64,000 bases of DNA from Bisbaumannia salifodinae (lineage in GTDB: Bacteria > Pseudomonadota > Gammaproteobacteria > Pseudomonadales > Halomonadaceae): the NCBI RefSeq assembly GCF_039522585.1, contig NZ_BAAADR010000023.1, one strand, 5' to 3'. Both the position numbers and the translations under genes were made by a program. Every line of letters begins with the position of its first letter. Within the stretch, counting starts at the first letter, position 1. Of the stretch, positions 43,009-51,938 are shown piece after piece. The notes below the pieces were generated by a model that did not search any database, had not been told where the DNA came from, and saw only the letters and a list, made by a program, of their open reading frames with translations.

Positions 43009-45242
43009 GCCTCGCCCTCCGCGGCCGGGGCGCCGCGCAGCGCCCGGTAGCGGCGTCGGGCCCAGCCGGCCACCGGCCCCTGGATCAGTGCTTCGGCCGC
43101 CTGGGCATGCCGTTGCCCGGCTTCCCTATCGCCGGCTCGGTGCGCCGCCTCGGCCAGCAGGCTAAGGGCCAGCAGCTGCTCGGTGGGGCGCTCCAGGACC
43201 CGGGCATGCTCGAGGGCCTCGGCGGCCCGAGCGGCGGCCGTCTCGAGGCGCCCCCGGGCCAGGTCGAGGCGCGCCGCCTGGAGCAGCAGCACCGCCAGGC
43301 GGTGGCGGGCATCGGCGTGGCGCAGGGGCACCAGGGCGACGCCGAAGGGACCGGCGTCGTCTTCCAGGGCATAGCGGCACAGCGCCTCGGCGGCGGCGGC
43401 GAAGGGCGCCTCGCTGCCGTCGCGCAGGCGCTCGCCGAGATCGCAGAGCTCACCGCAGCGCTGCCGGGCCCGGGCATGGTCGTCGCGCTCCAGGTCGATC
43501 AGCAGCAGGGACTCCTGGGCCTGGAATTCCCCCAGGCGGTCGCCGCTGGCCTTGCACAGGGTGCGAGCGTCATTGAAGTGCGCCTCGGCGGCGTCGAAGC
43601 GATCGGCGTGGAGGCAGAGCAACCCTTCGGCCAGGGGCAGGGCGGGGTGGTGGAGGTGGCGCCGGGCGGCCAGGTCGCGGGCCTGGGCCAGCATCGCCGC
43701 GGCCTGCTCCAGGTCGCGCTCGAGCATGGCCAGGCAGCGCGCCGTCTCGGCCATGGCGATGACCTGCTCGCGGTCGTCGGCGCAGCGGGTCACCCGCTCG
43801 GCTTGCAGGGCCTCCTGGTGGGCCCCCGACCACTGGCCATGAGCCCAGCGGATATGGCTGGCCAGCTGGTAGCCGAGCCGCGCATGGGCCAGGGCGCCGT
43901 GCTCCAGGGCCCGCTCGGCCAGGGCCACCACCTCGCCGGCGCGGGCCTCCCAGTCCGCCAGGGGCGCGGCGCAGTAGAGGATATCGTGGAGCTCCAGGGC
44001 CAGGCAGTCGCCCCGGGTGCCGGCGATCTCGCCGGCCAGGGCCAGGCCCCGCTGGGCGAAGTGCTGGGCCTGCTGATTGGCGAACAGGCGCAGGCAGAGC
44101 CGCCCGGCGGTGATCATCGCCCGGGTGGCCAGCTCGGCGTCGCCGCTGGCCTGGGCATGGTGGACGAGCTGGGTGGCCTGGTCGAGATCGTAGAGGGGCG
44201 CCTCGGCCAGCCACTCGGCGAGGCGCCGGTGCATCGCCTGGCGCCGTGCGGGGGATATGGCGGCGTAGAGTTCCTCGGCCAGCTCGGGGCGGGTGAAGCG
44301 CAGCCCCTCCTCGGTGGTGGTCAGCCACCGACGCTGCTCGGCCACCTCCAGGGCGGCGCCGAGGCGGTTGGTCTCGAGCCCCGCGACCCGGCCCAGGGTC
44401 GCCGGGTCGAGGTCGGGGGCGAGCAGGGCCGCCCAGCGCAGCACCTCCAGGGTGTCCCCCTGCGGGGCCGAAGCCGCTTCGGGGGGCGCGTGAGGCGATG
44501 CCTCGGCCGGCGGGGTGGCGGCGTGCCGGGGGGCCCGCCAGGCCCGCAGCAGCTCGCCGCTGCTCGGCAGCCCCGCCTCACGAATCAATCGCATGCCCAG
44601 TTGCAGCTGCTGTTCCGCCTCCCGGGGGCGGTGCAGGGCCAGCAACAGTCGGACCAGATGGGCCCGTGCCGCCTCGTCGAAGGGGGCCAGGCGCACCCAG
44701 GCGTGGGCCTGGGGCAGGGCACGCTCGGGCGTCTCGCTCAGGCGCTCGACCAGGGCCGCCAGCAGCGCCGCCTGGGCGCGCATGGCTGCTTCCCGCTCGG
44801 CCAGGCACCAGCCGTGGAAGTCGTGGAAATTGTCGAGTTCCAGCCCCTCCAGGAAGGGGCCGCGATAGCGGGCGGCGGCGGCCTCGAGCTCGGCGCTGTC
44901 CACGCGCTCCAGGCCCCGGGCATGCAGGGCGTGCAGGTTGACCACGTCGATCTCCATCGCCGTGGTGTCGAGCTCCACCCCCAGGCGGTCGGCCTTGAGG
45001 CGCGTCCGGCCCGGCGTATCCACCAGGCGGCGCAGCTTGGAGAGGCTCCAGCGCAGCGAGCCCCGCGGGTCGTCGGGCAGCTCCCAGAGCAGGGCACAGA
45101 GGTGCTCGCGGCTCAAGGCGCGGCGCTGCAGGGCGAGATAGGCGAGCAGGGCGCGGGTCTTCTTCGAGGGGGGCAGCGGCAATACCTGGCCGTCCCGAAT
45201 CACTTCGAGCTCGCCGAGCAGATTGAGGGTCAGCGCCTTCAT
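43005..45242 (-). CDS. BTAD/AfsR-type transcriptional regulator
   Basis: A 745-residue regulator. It has an N-terminal OmpR-like winged helix (LNLLGELEVIRDGQVLPLPPSKKTRALLAYLA, RGSLRWSLSKLRRLVD). A BTAD domain follows (YRGPFLEGLELDNFHDFHGWCLAER, APFDEAARAHLVRLLLAL). A long helical TPR-like region lacks a recognisable NTPase P-loop. The start is ATG 45242, giving MKALTLNLLGELE. It heads the minus-strand run DUF4242-OsmC-flavoprotein-small barrel protein and is divergent from the cysteine synthase fusion, so it may control both. Confidence 0.82.
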   Translation of the reverse strand: MKALTLNLLGELEVIRDGQVLPLPPSKKTRALLAYLALQRRALSREHLCALLWELPDDPRGSLRWSLSKLRRLVDTPGRTRLKADRLGVELDTTAMEIDVVNLHALHARGLERVDSAELEAAAARYRGPFLEGLELDNFHDFHGWCLAEREAAMRAQAALLAALVERLSETPERALPQAHAWVRLAPFDEAARAHLVRLLLALHRPREAEQQLQLGMRLIREAGLPSSGELLRAWRAPRHAATPPAEASPHAPPEAASAPQGDTLEVLRWAALLAPDLDPATLGRVAGLETNRLGAALEVAEQRRWLTTTEEGLRFTRPELAEELYAAISPARRQAMHRRLAEWLAEAPLYDLDQATQLVHHAQASGDAELATRAMITAGRLCLRLFANQQAQHFAQRGLALAGEIAGTRGDCLALELHDILYCAAPLADWEARAGEVVALAERALEHGALAHARLGYQLASHIRWAHGQWSGAHQEALQAERVTRCADDREQVIAMAETARCLAMLERDLEQAAAMLAQARDLAARRHLHHPALPLAEGLLCLHADRFDAAEAHFNDARTLCKASGDRLGEFQAQESLLLIDLERDDHARARQRCGELCDLGERLRDGSEAPFAAAAEALCRYALEDDAGPFGVALVPLRHADARHRLAVLLLQAARLDLARGRLETAAARAAEALEHARVLERPTEQLLALSLLAEAAHRAGDREAGQRHAQAAEALIQGPVAGWARRRYRALRGAPAAEGEA

Positions 45243-45391
45243 ATCACGCTCCGGTGGGATAACTGTAAAAGTATACGGGGGCTTCGGTGGCGGCTTCCAC
45301 GCCGCAGGCGACAAAAACCACGCTGGCTACCACGCCCGCTTCCCCGGCCGGCGGCCAGGCTCTGGGCATGACCCCGTCGAGGAGACCCGCC

Positions 45392-46858
45392 ATGACCCGC
45401 TACGCCAGCATCCTGGAGACCATCGGCCGCACCCCGCTGGTGCGCCTCACACGGCTCGCGCCGCCGGATATCAACCTGCACGTGAAGGTGGAGGCCTTCA
45501 ACCCCATGGGCTCGGTGAAGGACCGCATGGCGCTGGCGGTGATCGAGGCCGCCGAGCGCAGCGGCGCGCTGCGCCCCGGCCAGACGGTGATCGAGGCCAC
45601 CAGCGGCAACACCGGCATCGGCCTGGCCATGGTATGTGCCCGCAAGGGCTACCCGCTGGTGGTGACCATGGCCGAGAGCTTCAGCCTGGAGCGGCGCCGC
45701 CTGCTGCGCTTTTTGGGCGCGCGGGTGGTGCTGACTCCGGCCGCCGAGAAGGGCAGCGGCATGCTGGCCAAGGCGATCGAGCTGGCCGAGGCCCACGGCT
45801 ACTTCCTGTGCCGGCAGTTCGAGAACGAGGCCAACGCCGAGGTGCACAGCCGCACCACGGCCCGGGAGCTCCTCGACGACTTCGCCGACGAGCCGCTCTA
45901 CGCCTGGGTCACCGGCTTCGGCACCGGCGGTACCCTCAAGGGCGTGGCCCGCACCCTCAAGGCCGCCGATCCGCGCATCCGGGTGGTGGTCGCCGAGCCG
46001 GACAATGCGCCGCTGCTGGGCAGCGGGGAGGCCCAGTCGCCCGGGTCGAGCCACCCGCGCTTCCGTCCCCACCTGATGCAGGGCTGGAGCCCCGACTTTA
46101 TTTCGGCGCTGACCCAGCAGGCGGTGAGCGATGGCCTGGTCGACGAGGTGGTGCCGGTGGCCGGCGAGGCGGCGCTGCGGCTGGCCCGCGACCTGGCCCG
46201 CAGGGAGGGCATCTTCGCTGGCATCTCCGGCGGTGCCACCCTGGCCGCGGCCCTGGCGGTGGCGCGCCGCGCGCCCCCCGGCAGCCATATCGTCTGCATG
46301 CTGCCGGATACCGGCGAGCGTTATCAGTCCACGCTGCTGTTCGCGGGCATCGAGGAGGAGATGAACGAGGAAGAGCTGGCCCTGTCGCGCTCCACCCCGG
46401 GCTATCGCTTCGATCGCCCCGCGGTGGCGCCGCCGGCCGAGCCCGTGGTCGCGGGGGATCGCGAGGCGGAACGCTTCGTCGACGAGCGCCTGGCCGAGGC
46501 GCCGGTGGTGATGTTCGCCCTGGCCTGGTGCGAGTTCTGCTGGGCGGCGCGCCGGCTCTTCGAGGGGCTGGGTATCGAGGTCTTGAGCGTCGACCTGGAT
46601 GGGCCCGCCTGCCGGGAGGATGACCTGGGCGTGCGGCTGCGCCCGGTGCTGGCCCGGCGCACCGGGGCTCCCACCATTCCGCAGATCGCCATCGGCGGCG
46701 AGTGGCTCGGCGGCTGCGGCGAGCTGTTCGCGGCCTGGCGCGACGGCCGCCTGGGCGCGCGGCTTACCGCCTGTGGCGTCGCCTACGATGCCGGGGCCGA
46801 GATCGACCCGGAGCGCCTGCTGCCGGCCTGGCTGCATCCGCGCCCCGCCACGGCCTAA
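45392..46858 (+). CDS. cysteine synthase-glutaredoxin fusion protein
   Basis: A 488-residue protein. Residues 1-340 are a PLP-dependent O-acetylserine sulfhydrylase-type domain with Lys43 in GSVKDRMA (PLP Schiff base), ATSGNTGIGLAM and GTGGTLKGVAR. Residues ~370-460 are a glutaredoxin-like domain with Cys380-Glu-Phe-Cys383 and TGAPTIPQIAIGG, the cis-Pro segment. It could make cysteine or a related thiol and reduce disulfides or persulfides of the product. ATG 45392 is used since the family starts MxRYxSILETIGRTPLV. It is divergent from the BTAD gene, and the AhpD-like gene follows after 50 bases. Confidence 0.85.
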   Translation: MTRYASILETIGRTPLVRLTRLAPPDINLHVKVEAFNPMGSVKDRMALAVIEAAERSGALRPGQTVIEATSGNTGIGLAMVCARKGYPLVVTMAESFSLERRRLLRFLGARVVLTPAAEKGSGMLAKAIELAEAHGYFLCRQFENEANAEVHSRTTARELLDDFADEPLYAWVTGFGTGGTLKGVARTLKAADPRIRVVVAEPDNAPLLGSGEAQSPGSSHPRFRPHLMQGWSPDFISALTQQAVSDGLVDEVVPVAGEAALRLARDLARREGIFAGISGGATLAAALAVARRAPPGSHIVCMLPDTGERYQSTLLFAGIEEEMNEEELALSRSTPGYRFDRPAVAPPAEPVVAGDREAERFVDERLAEAPVVMFALAWCEFCWAARRLFEGLGIEVLSVDLDGPACREDDLGVRLRPVLARRTGAPTIPQIAIGGEWLGGCGELFAAWRDGRLGARLTACGVAYDAGAEIDPERLLPAWLHPRPATA

Positions 46859-46908
46859 GCGCCCCTTTCCTCGGCATTTCTATCCACACGACACCGGGAG
46901 AATCGACC

Positions 46909-47496
46909 ATGAGCTATCTCGAGACCATCGCCCCCGATCAGGCCCCGGAGGAGGTGGCGGCCATGTACCGCCGCCAGCGGGCCCATTATGGCTTCCTGCC
47001 CAACTATGCCCGGGTGTTCAGTCACCGGCCCGAGGTGATGAGCCGCTGGGCGGCCCTGCAGGCGACCATTCGCCGTCCGATGGCGCCGCGCCGCTTCGAG
47101 CTGGTGACCCTGGCCGCCGCCCGGGCCCTGGGCAATACCTACTGCGCCCTGGCCCATGCCCAGGCGCTCTCGGGGCTGCTGGGCAGGGCGGCGGCCCTGG
47201 CGGTGGCGAGGGGCGAGGAGGCGGGCCTGAGCGAGGCGGAGCGGGCCATGATGGCCTTCGCCGCCAAGGTGGCCCGCCGGGCCCAGGCGGTCACCGCCGA
47301 GGATATCGCCGCCTTGCGGGAGCACGGCCTCGGCGACGACGAGATCTTCGATATCGTCGCCGTGGTGGCGGCGCGGGCCTTCTTCACCCGGATTCTCGAT
47401 GGCCTGGGCGTCCAGGCGGATGCCGCCTTCCGCGACTTCCCCGCCGAGCTGATCGAGTCGCTTAGCGTGGGGCGGCCCATTGCCAGTGAGGCTTGA
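46909..47496 (+). CDS. AhpD-like carboxymuconolactone decarboxylase family protein
   Basis: A 195-residue all-helical AhpD/CMD-family protein, often called peroxidase-related enzyme. The segment LGNTYCALAHAQAL supplies Cys79 and His83, i.e. C-x3-H, while the usual first Cys of the CxxC pair is replaced. It likely takes part in thiol or peroxide chemistry with the fusion protein upstream. A decayed copy of its 3' end lies at 36810-36890. It is convergent with acoR. Confidence 0.75.
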   Translation: MSYLETIAPDQAPEEVAAMYRRQRAHYGFLPNYARVFSHRPEVMSRWAALQATIRRPMAPRRFELVTLAAARALGNTYCALAHAQALSGLLGRAAALAVARGEEAGLSEAERAMMAFAAKVARRAQAVTAEDIAALREHGLGDDEIFDIVAVVAARAFFTRILDGLGVQADAAFRDFPAELIESLSVGRPIASEA

Positions 47497-47515
47497 GGAG
47501 GTTCTAGGCCTGGGT

Positions 47516-49522
47516 TCAGCTCTGCGTCGGCGGGTTCTGCTGGTTGGGCGGCACGATGCCCAGGCGCCTCATGCGCCGGTAGATGGTGGGGCGTGACAGG
47601 CCCAACTCCCGGGCCACGGCGCTGATATTCCACTGCTGGCGACACAGCGCCCGGTAGAGCAGGTCCTGCTCCAGCGGACGCGGGGCCGGAGCCGCCGGTT
47701 GGCTGGCGCCGCCCTCGCCGATGGCTGGAGTGGGCCGCCTGGCGCCGGGATGCGCCAGCTGGCCGTGGAGGCACTCCTCCGGCAGGTCGCCGACCACCAC
47801 CTCCTCGCCGTCGCCGGTGGCCAGGGCGTAACGCAGGGCGTTGTGCAGTTCGCGGATATTGCCGGGCCAGGGGTAGGCGAGCAGGGCGCTGATGGCGTCG
47901 CCGCGCAGCCGCGCCCGGCCGCCGCGCTCGCGGTTGAGCTCGGCGAAGATCTGGCGGATCAGGTAGCCCTTGTCGGCTCGCTCGCGCAGCGGCGGCAGGC
48001 GCAGGCTGGCGCCGTTCAGGCGATAGTAGAGGTCCTCCCGGAAGCGCCCGGCGGCGATCAGCTCGCGCAGGTCCCGGTGGGTGGCGGCGATGACCCGCAG
48101 GTCGACCTTGATGGGGCGGCTGGCGCCGATGGGCAGCACCTCCTGCTCGGCCAGCACCCGCAGTAGCCGGGTCTGTAGCTGCAACGGCATGTCGCCGATC
48201 TCGTCGAGGAAGAGGGTGCCGCCATCGGCCTGGGCGATCAGCCCCTTCATGCCCTGGCTGCGGGCGCCGGTGAAGCTGCCGGCCTCGTGACCGAAGAGCT
48301 CGCTCTCGATCAGCGACTCCGGCATTGCGGCGCAGTTGATGGCCACGAAGGGTTGGTCGCGGCGCCGGCTCGAGTCGTGCAGGGCCCGGGCCATGCGCTC
48401 CTTGCCGGTGCCGGTCTCGCCCATCACCAGGATATTGATCGGCTCGTTACGCAGCCGGGCGGCCCGGGTCAGGGTGTCGCGCATGCTGGGATCGTCGTCG
48501 GCCAGGGCCTCCAGGGGGGCCAGGCTGCTGTCCCGGGCCGGCGCAGCGCCGCCGGCCGAACGGCGCGGCGGCTCGATCAGGGTGGCGAAGTGGATCTCCC
48601 GGTGGCGGCGGGTATGGAAGGCCTGGACCCGATCGTCGCTATGCCGGGGAATGGCCAGCACCTCGTCCACCCGGGCATCGAGCAGGTCCTGGATATTCCA
48701 GGCCTTGAAGGGGCGGGCCTCGCCGCCTTCGGGCAGCGGCAGCTCGTGATGGCGCAGCAGCTTGCGCCCGGCGGTATTGGCCGCCACCAGGCTGCCGTCC
48801 TCCTCGATGGCCAGCAGGTAACGGCGATTGATCTGCACGAACTCCCGGGAGCGATCCAGGCAGACGATGGCGTGGTCGCCATAGCGCTGCAGGAAGTAGG
48901 CATCTTCGATCATCTTGGCGGTGGTTTTCACCAGTTGCAGGGCGAAGGTCTGGGAGTCCTTGGTGACCGGTGATTGGTAGGCGGAGATATCGAGTACCGC
49001 CAGCAGGCGGCCATGGGGGTCGAAGATCGGCGCCGCCGTGCAGGTCAGGCGGATATGGTGGGCGCTGAAGTGATCGCTGTGGTGGCAGGTCAGCGCCGTG
49101 CGCTCGTGGATGCAGGTGCCCACCGCGCAGGTGCCAGCGTGGGCCTCGCTCCAGTCGGCACCGAGAAAGAGGCCGGTGCGCTGATGTTCGCGCTGGTCGG
49201 CCTGGGCGCCGAGGAACTGCACGGCGATGCCCCGGGCATCGGTGAGCAGCACCACATAGCCCAGCGGCGCCACCTGGCGATAGAGCTGTTCGACCCCGGC
49301 GCGGGCCACCTGGAGCAGGTCGTCGGCCTGGTCCTGATGCTCGCGCAGGGTGGCGCCGGGCACGTAGCGGGCCGGGGTGGGGCGGGCCGGGTCGAGGCCG
49401 TAGCGGTCGATGCAGCGCCGCCAGGAGCGCTCGATAATGGCCGCTTCTCCCTGGGCCCCGGGGCGATGCAGGGACTCGAGAATGGTCTCGACATGCTGGC
49501 GTTGGCTCAGGCTGGCGGTCAT
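47516..49522 (-). CDS. acoR: sigma-54-dependent activator of acetoin catabolism
   Basis: A 668-residue enhancer-binding protein. The N-terminal GAF-like sensory half (LLTDARGIAVQF, GADWSEAHAGTCAVGTCIHERTAL) is typical of AcoR. The AAA+ domain has Walker A GETGTGKERMARA, a sigma-54 loop that reads GSFTGA instead of GAFTGA, and Walker B GGTLFLDEIGD. The Fis-type HTH is at the end (WNISAVARELGLSRPTIYRRM). It activates the divergent acetoin operon, which has a -24/-12 promoter and upstream palindromes. Confidence 0.9.
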   Translation of the reverse strand: MTASLSQRQHVETILESLHRPGAQGEAAIIERSWRRCIDRYGLDPARPTPARYVPGATLREHQDQADDLLQVARAGVEQLYRQVAPLGYVVLLTDARGIAVQFLGAQADQREHQRTGLFLGADWSEAHAGTCAVGTCIHERTALTCHHSDHFSAHHIRLTCTAAPIFDPHGRLLAVLDISAYQSPVTKDSQTFALQLVKTTAKMIEDAYFLQRYGDHAIVCLDRSREFVQINRRYLLAIEEDGSLVAANTAGRKLLRHHELPLPEGGEARPFKAWNIQDLLDARVDEVLAIPRHSDDRVQAFHTRRHREIHFATLIEPPRRSAGGAAPARDSSLAPLEALADDDPSMRDTLTRAARLRNEPINILVMGETGTGKERMARALHDSSRRRDQPFVAINCAAMPESLIESELFGHEAGSFTGARSQGMKGLIAQADGGTLFLDEIGDMPLQLQTRLLRVLAEQEVLPIGASRPIKVDLRVIAATHRDLRELIAAGRFREDLYYRLNGASLRLPPLRERADKGYLIRQIFAELNRERGGRARLRGDAISALLAYPWPGNIRELHNALRYALATGDGEEVVVGDLPEECLHGQLAHPGARRPTPAIGEGGASQPAAPAPRPLEQDLLYRALCRQQWNISAVARELGLSRPTIYRRMRRLGIVPPNQQNPPTQS

Positions 49523-49603
49523 GACGTGCCTCTGGGGGTGTCGTTGTTATGTCTTCAAGGTAAGGGGCGGTCCCCCTGGTCGAGATACGACCTTGGTCGA
49601 GCG

Positions 49604-49621
49604 CCGTTACACCTGTAACGG
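49604..49621. promoter_or_regulatory. AcoR-type upstream activating site
   Basis: CCGTTACACCTGTAACGG is an 18-bp inverted repeat with perfect eight-base arms, 124-141 bases upstream of the -24/-12 promoter. A second, weaker palindrome, GACAGCTGTC, lies at 49632-49641. Two sites spaced like this suit an enhancer-binding dimer pair. Confidence 0.7.
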
Positions 49622-49744
49622 GCGGCGCCGGGACAGCTGTCACGCCCGTTCGCCTCGGCGTTACGCCTTGGGCGGCCCTTCGGGTTATTTCTCTCCCTGT
49701 ATTTCTCTTGGCTTTCAATTGGTTGCTCCTCTTCTGCGCCGGGT

Positions 49745-49760
49745 TGGCACGAAAGCTGCC
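49745..49760 (+). promoter_or_regulatory. sigma-54 (-24/-12) promoter of the aco operon
   Basis: TGGCACGAAAGCTGCC has GG and GC separated by ten bases, the invariant spacing of RpoN promoters. It lies 62 bases before the first gene of the operon, between it and the AcoR-type site. Confidence 0.78.
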
Positions 49761-49821
49761 ATGCCATGGGCGTGGCCGCCGGATCGGTGGACCTGCCAAT
49801 AACAAGACGAGGAGTCACGCC

Positions 49822-50331
49822 ATGACCGCTTCTCCCCGGGTGACGCTGAGCCGTCGCCGTTTCCTCTCCCTGACCGGGGCCCTGGCCGCCGGCGGCCTGG
49901 CGCTGGGCGCCACCGGCCTGTGGCCGCGCTGGGCCCAGGCCGAGCCCGAACTGGCCCGGCGCCTGCTGCGCCTGGGTCGCGATATCTATCCCCACGAGTC
50001 GATCGAGGATCGCTATTACCTGGCGCCGCTGACGCCCTTGCTGGAAGCGCGGCGCGACGAGATCGCCGCCGGCCTCGAGGACCTCGACCGGCGTGCCCGG
50101 GCCGCCCACGACCGAGATTACGGCGAGATCGAGGGTGTGGCCGAACGCGAGGCGCTGCTGCGCGAGATCCAGCCCAGCGACTTCTTCCAGGCGGTGCGGG
50201 GCGCCCTGGTGGTGGGGCTCTACAACACCCCCGAGCTGTGGGAGCCCCACTTCGGCTATCAGGGCTCCTCCTGGGAACAGGGCGGCTACCTGAACCGCGG
50301 CTACAACGACCTGGTGATCGACTGGCTGTAA
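49822..50331 (+). CDS. Tat-exported small subunit of a GMC dehydrogenase (gluconate 2-dehydrogenase subunit 3-like)
   Basis: A 169-residue protein with a twin-arginine signal (TLSRRRFLSLTGALAAGGLALGA, cleavage near WAQAEP). A helical domain follows, rich in conserved aromatic residues (DFFQAVRGALVVGLYNTPELWEPHFGYQGSSWEQGGYLNRGYND). This matches the small (gamma) subunit of FAD-dependent gluconate and related dehydrogenases, which carries the catalytic subunit through the Tat pore. GAGGAG precedes ATG 49822. It is the first gene after the sigma-54 promoter, 12 bases before the GMC gene. Confidence 0.82.
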   Translation: MTASPRVTLSRRRFLSLTGALAAGGLALGATGLWPRWAQAEPELARRLLRLGRDIYPHESIEDRYYLAPLTPLLEARRDEIAAGLEDLDRRARAAHDRDYGEIEGVAEREALLREIQPSDFFQAVRGALVVGLYNTPELWEPHFGYQGSSWEQGGYLNRGYNDLVIDWL

Positions 50332-50343
50332 GGGAGAGATGCT

Positions 50344-51924
50344 ATGAGTACGCGCTTTTCGCATGACGACGATGGGGTGGTGGTGATCATCGGCTCCGGC
50401 GCCGGGGGCGGCACCCTGGCCCATGCCCTGGCCAGGAAAGGCATCAAGAGCGTGGTGCTGGAGGCCGGCCGGCGCCACGCCATGGAGGAGATCGAGAACG
50501 ACGAGTGGGCGATGTTCGAGAAGCTCTCCTGGCTCGACGAACGGATCACCGCCGGCCCGCGTCAGCTCACCGAGACCTTCCCCAACCTGCCTGCCTGGAT
50601 CGTCAAGGGGGTGGGCGGCAGCACCATCCACTGGGCCGGGGTCTCGCTGCGTTTCCAGCCCCATGAATTCCGCATGCACAGCGAGGTGGGAGACCTTCCC
50701 GGCGCCAACCTGCTGGACTGGCCGATCTCCTACGCCGAGCTCGAGCCCTATTACGTCCAGGCCGAGCGCCATATGGGGGTGACCGGCGAATCCTCCGGGA
50801 TGCCGCTTCACGACTGGAACAACAACTTCAAGGTGCTGGCCGAGGGCGCCAGCCGCATCGGCTACCGGCAGCTGCGCGCCGGTCCCATGGCCATCAATAC
50901 GCGCCCCTACGATGGTCGGGCCTCCTGCATGCAGGCGGGGTTCTGCATGCAGGGCTGCCGCTTCGGCGCCAAGTGGTCGACGATGTACACCGATATTCCT
51001 CGCGCCGAGGCCACCGGCCTCTGCGAGGTACGCCCCAACGCCATGGCGCTTCGCATCGAGCATAACGACGCTGGGCGGGTCAACGCCGTGGTCTATGCCG
51101 ACGGCGACGGCAGCCTGCAGCGTCAGCGGGCGCGGGCGGTCTGCGTGGCCGGCAACTCCATCGAGTCGCCGCGACTGCTGCTCAACTCCCACTCGTCGCT
51201 CTTCCCGGATGGCCTGGCCAACTCCTCCGGCCAGGTGGGGCGCAACTACATGACCCATGCCACCGCCTGCGTCTTCGCCGAGATGCCCAAGCCCGTGAAC
51301 ATGCATCGCGGTACCACCTTCGCCGGAATCATCTCCGACGAGGCCGGACTCGACCGCTCCCGGGGCTTCGTCGGCGGCTACACCCTGGAGGTGATGTCGC
51401 TGGGCATTCCCTTCTTCGCCAAGTTCATGGACCCGGGGCAGGGGGGCTGGGGCCGCGACTATGCCGGCATCCTCGAGAAGTACGACCACCTCTCCGGGGT
51501 GTGGATCTGCGGCGAGGACCTGCCCATGGAGGAGAACGGCATTCGCCTGCATGACAGCCGCCGCGACCAGTACGGGCTGCCGGTGCCCATCGTCTACAAG
51601 GGCGACCACCCCAACGACGAGGCCCTGCGCCGCCATGGCCAGCAGCAGGCGCGGCGTTGCTACGAGGCGGTGGAGGCGGTGCGGGTCTTCGATGTGCCGG
51701 ACTTTCCCACCAGCCACAACGTGGGCACCAACCGCATGAGCGCGCGCCCCGCCGACGGCGTGGTGAACGGCTTCGGGCAGACCCACGATATCGACAACCT
51801 CTTCGTTTCCGACGGCAGCCAGTTCACCTCGAGTGGCGCCGAGAACCCCACCCTGACCATCGTCGCCCTGGCGCTGCGCCAGGCCGACCATATCGCCGAG
51901 CGCATGACGCGCGGCGAGCTCTGA
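50344..51924 (+). CDS. GMC-type FAD-dependent oxidoreductase
   Basis: A 526-residue GMC oxidoreductase with FAD motif VVIIGSGAGGGTLAHALARKG at the N-terminus. It also has KGVGGSTIHWAGVSLRF and a C-terminal active-site region (TSHNVGTNRMSAR, GAENPTLTIVALALR) with the conserved His and Asn. It has no signal peptide of its own, so export with the Tat small subunit is likely. It belongs to the gluconate 2-dehydrogenase catalytic-subunit branch, but the cytochrome c subunit is not encoded here. Given the operon, 2,3-butanediol or a similar alcohol giving acetoin is a reasonable guess at substrate. Confidence 0.82.
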   Translation: MSTRFSHDDDGVVVIIGSGAGGGTLAHALARKGIKSVVLEAGRRHAMEEIENDEWAMFEKLSWLDERITAGPRQLTETFPNLPAWIVKGVGGSTIHWAGVSLRFQPHEFRMHSEVGDLPGANLLDWPISYAELEPYYVQAERHMGVTGESSGMPLHDWNNNFKVLAEGASRIGYRQLRAGPMAINTRPYDGRASCMQAGFCMQGCRFGAKWSTMYTDIPRAEATGLCEVRPNAMALRIEHNDAGRVNAVVYADGDGSLQRQRARAVCVAGNSIESPRLLLNSHSSLFPDGLANSSGQVGRNYMTHATACVFAEMPKPVNMHRGTTFAGIISDEAGLDRSRGFVGGYTLEVMSLGIPFFAKFMDPGQGGWGRDYAGILEKYDHLSGVWICGEDLPMEENGIRLHDSRRDQYGLPVPIVYKGDHPNDEALRRHGQQQARRCYEAVEAVRVFDVPDFPTSHNVGTNRMSARPADGVVNGFGQTHDIDNLFVSDGSQFTSSGAENPTLTIVALALRQADHIAERMTRGEL

Positions 51925-51938
51925 CAGGAGGACGCCCT

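Noticed and set aside
43107..45371. 754-codon plus-strand open frame opposite the BTAD regulator
   Set aside because: It is a shadow of the high-GC minus-strand gene. Its composition is Gly/Gln/Leu/His-rich, with no domain and no ribosome-binding site.
45239..46837. 532-codon minus-strand open frame opposite the cysteine synthase fusion
   Set aside because: The real gene on the plus strand has clear PLP and glutaredoxin motifs. The antisense frame has none.
49555..51891. 778-codon minus-strand open frame opposite the GMC gene
   Set aside because: It covers the sigma-54 promoter and the Tat and GMC genes in antisense and has shadow-type composition.
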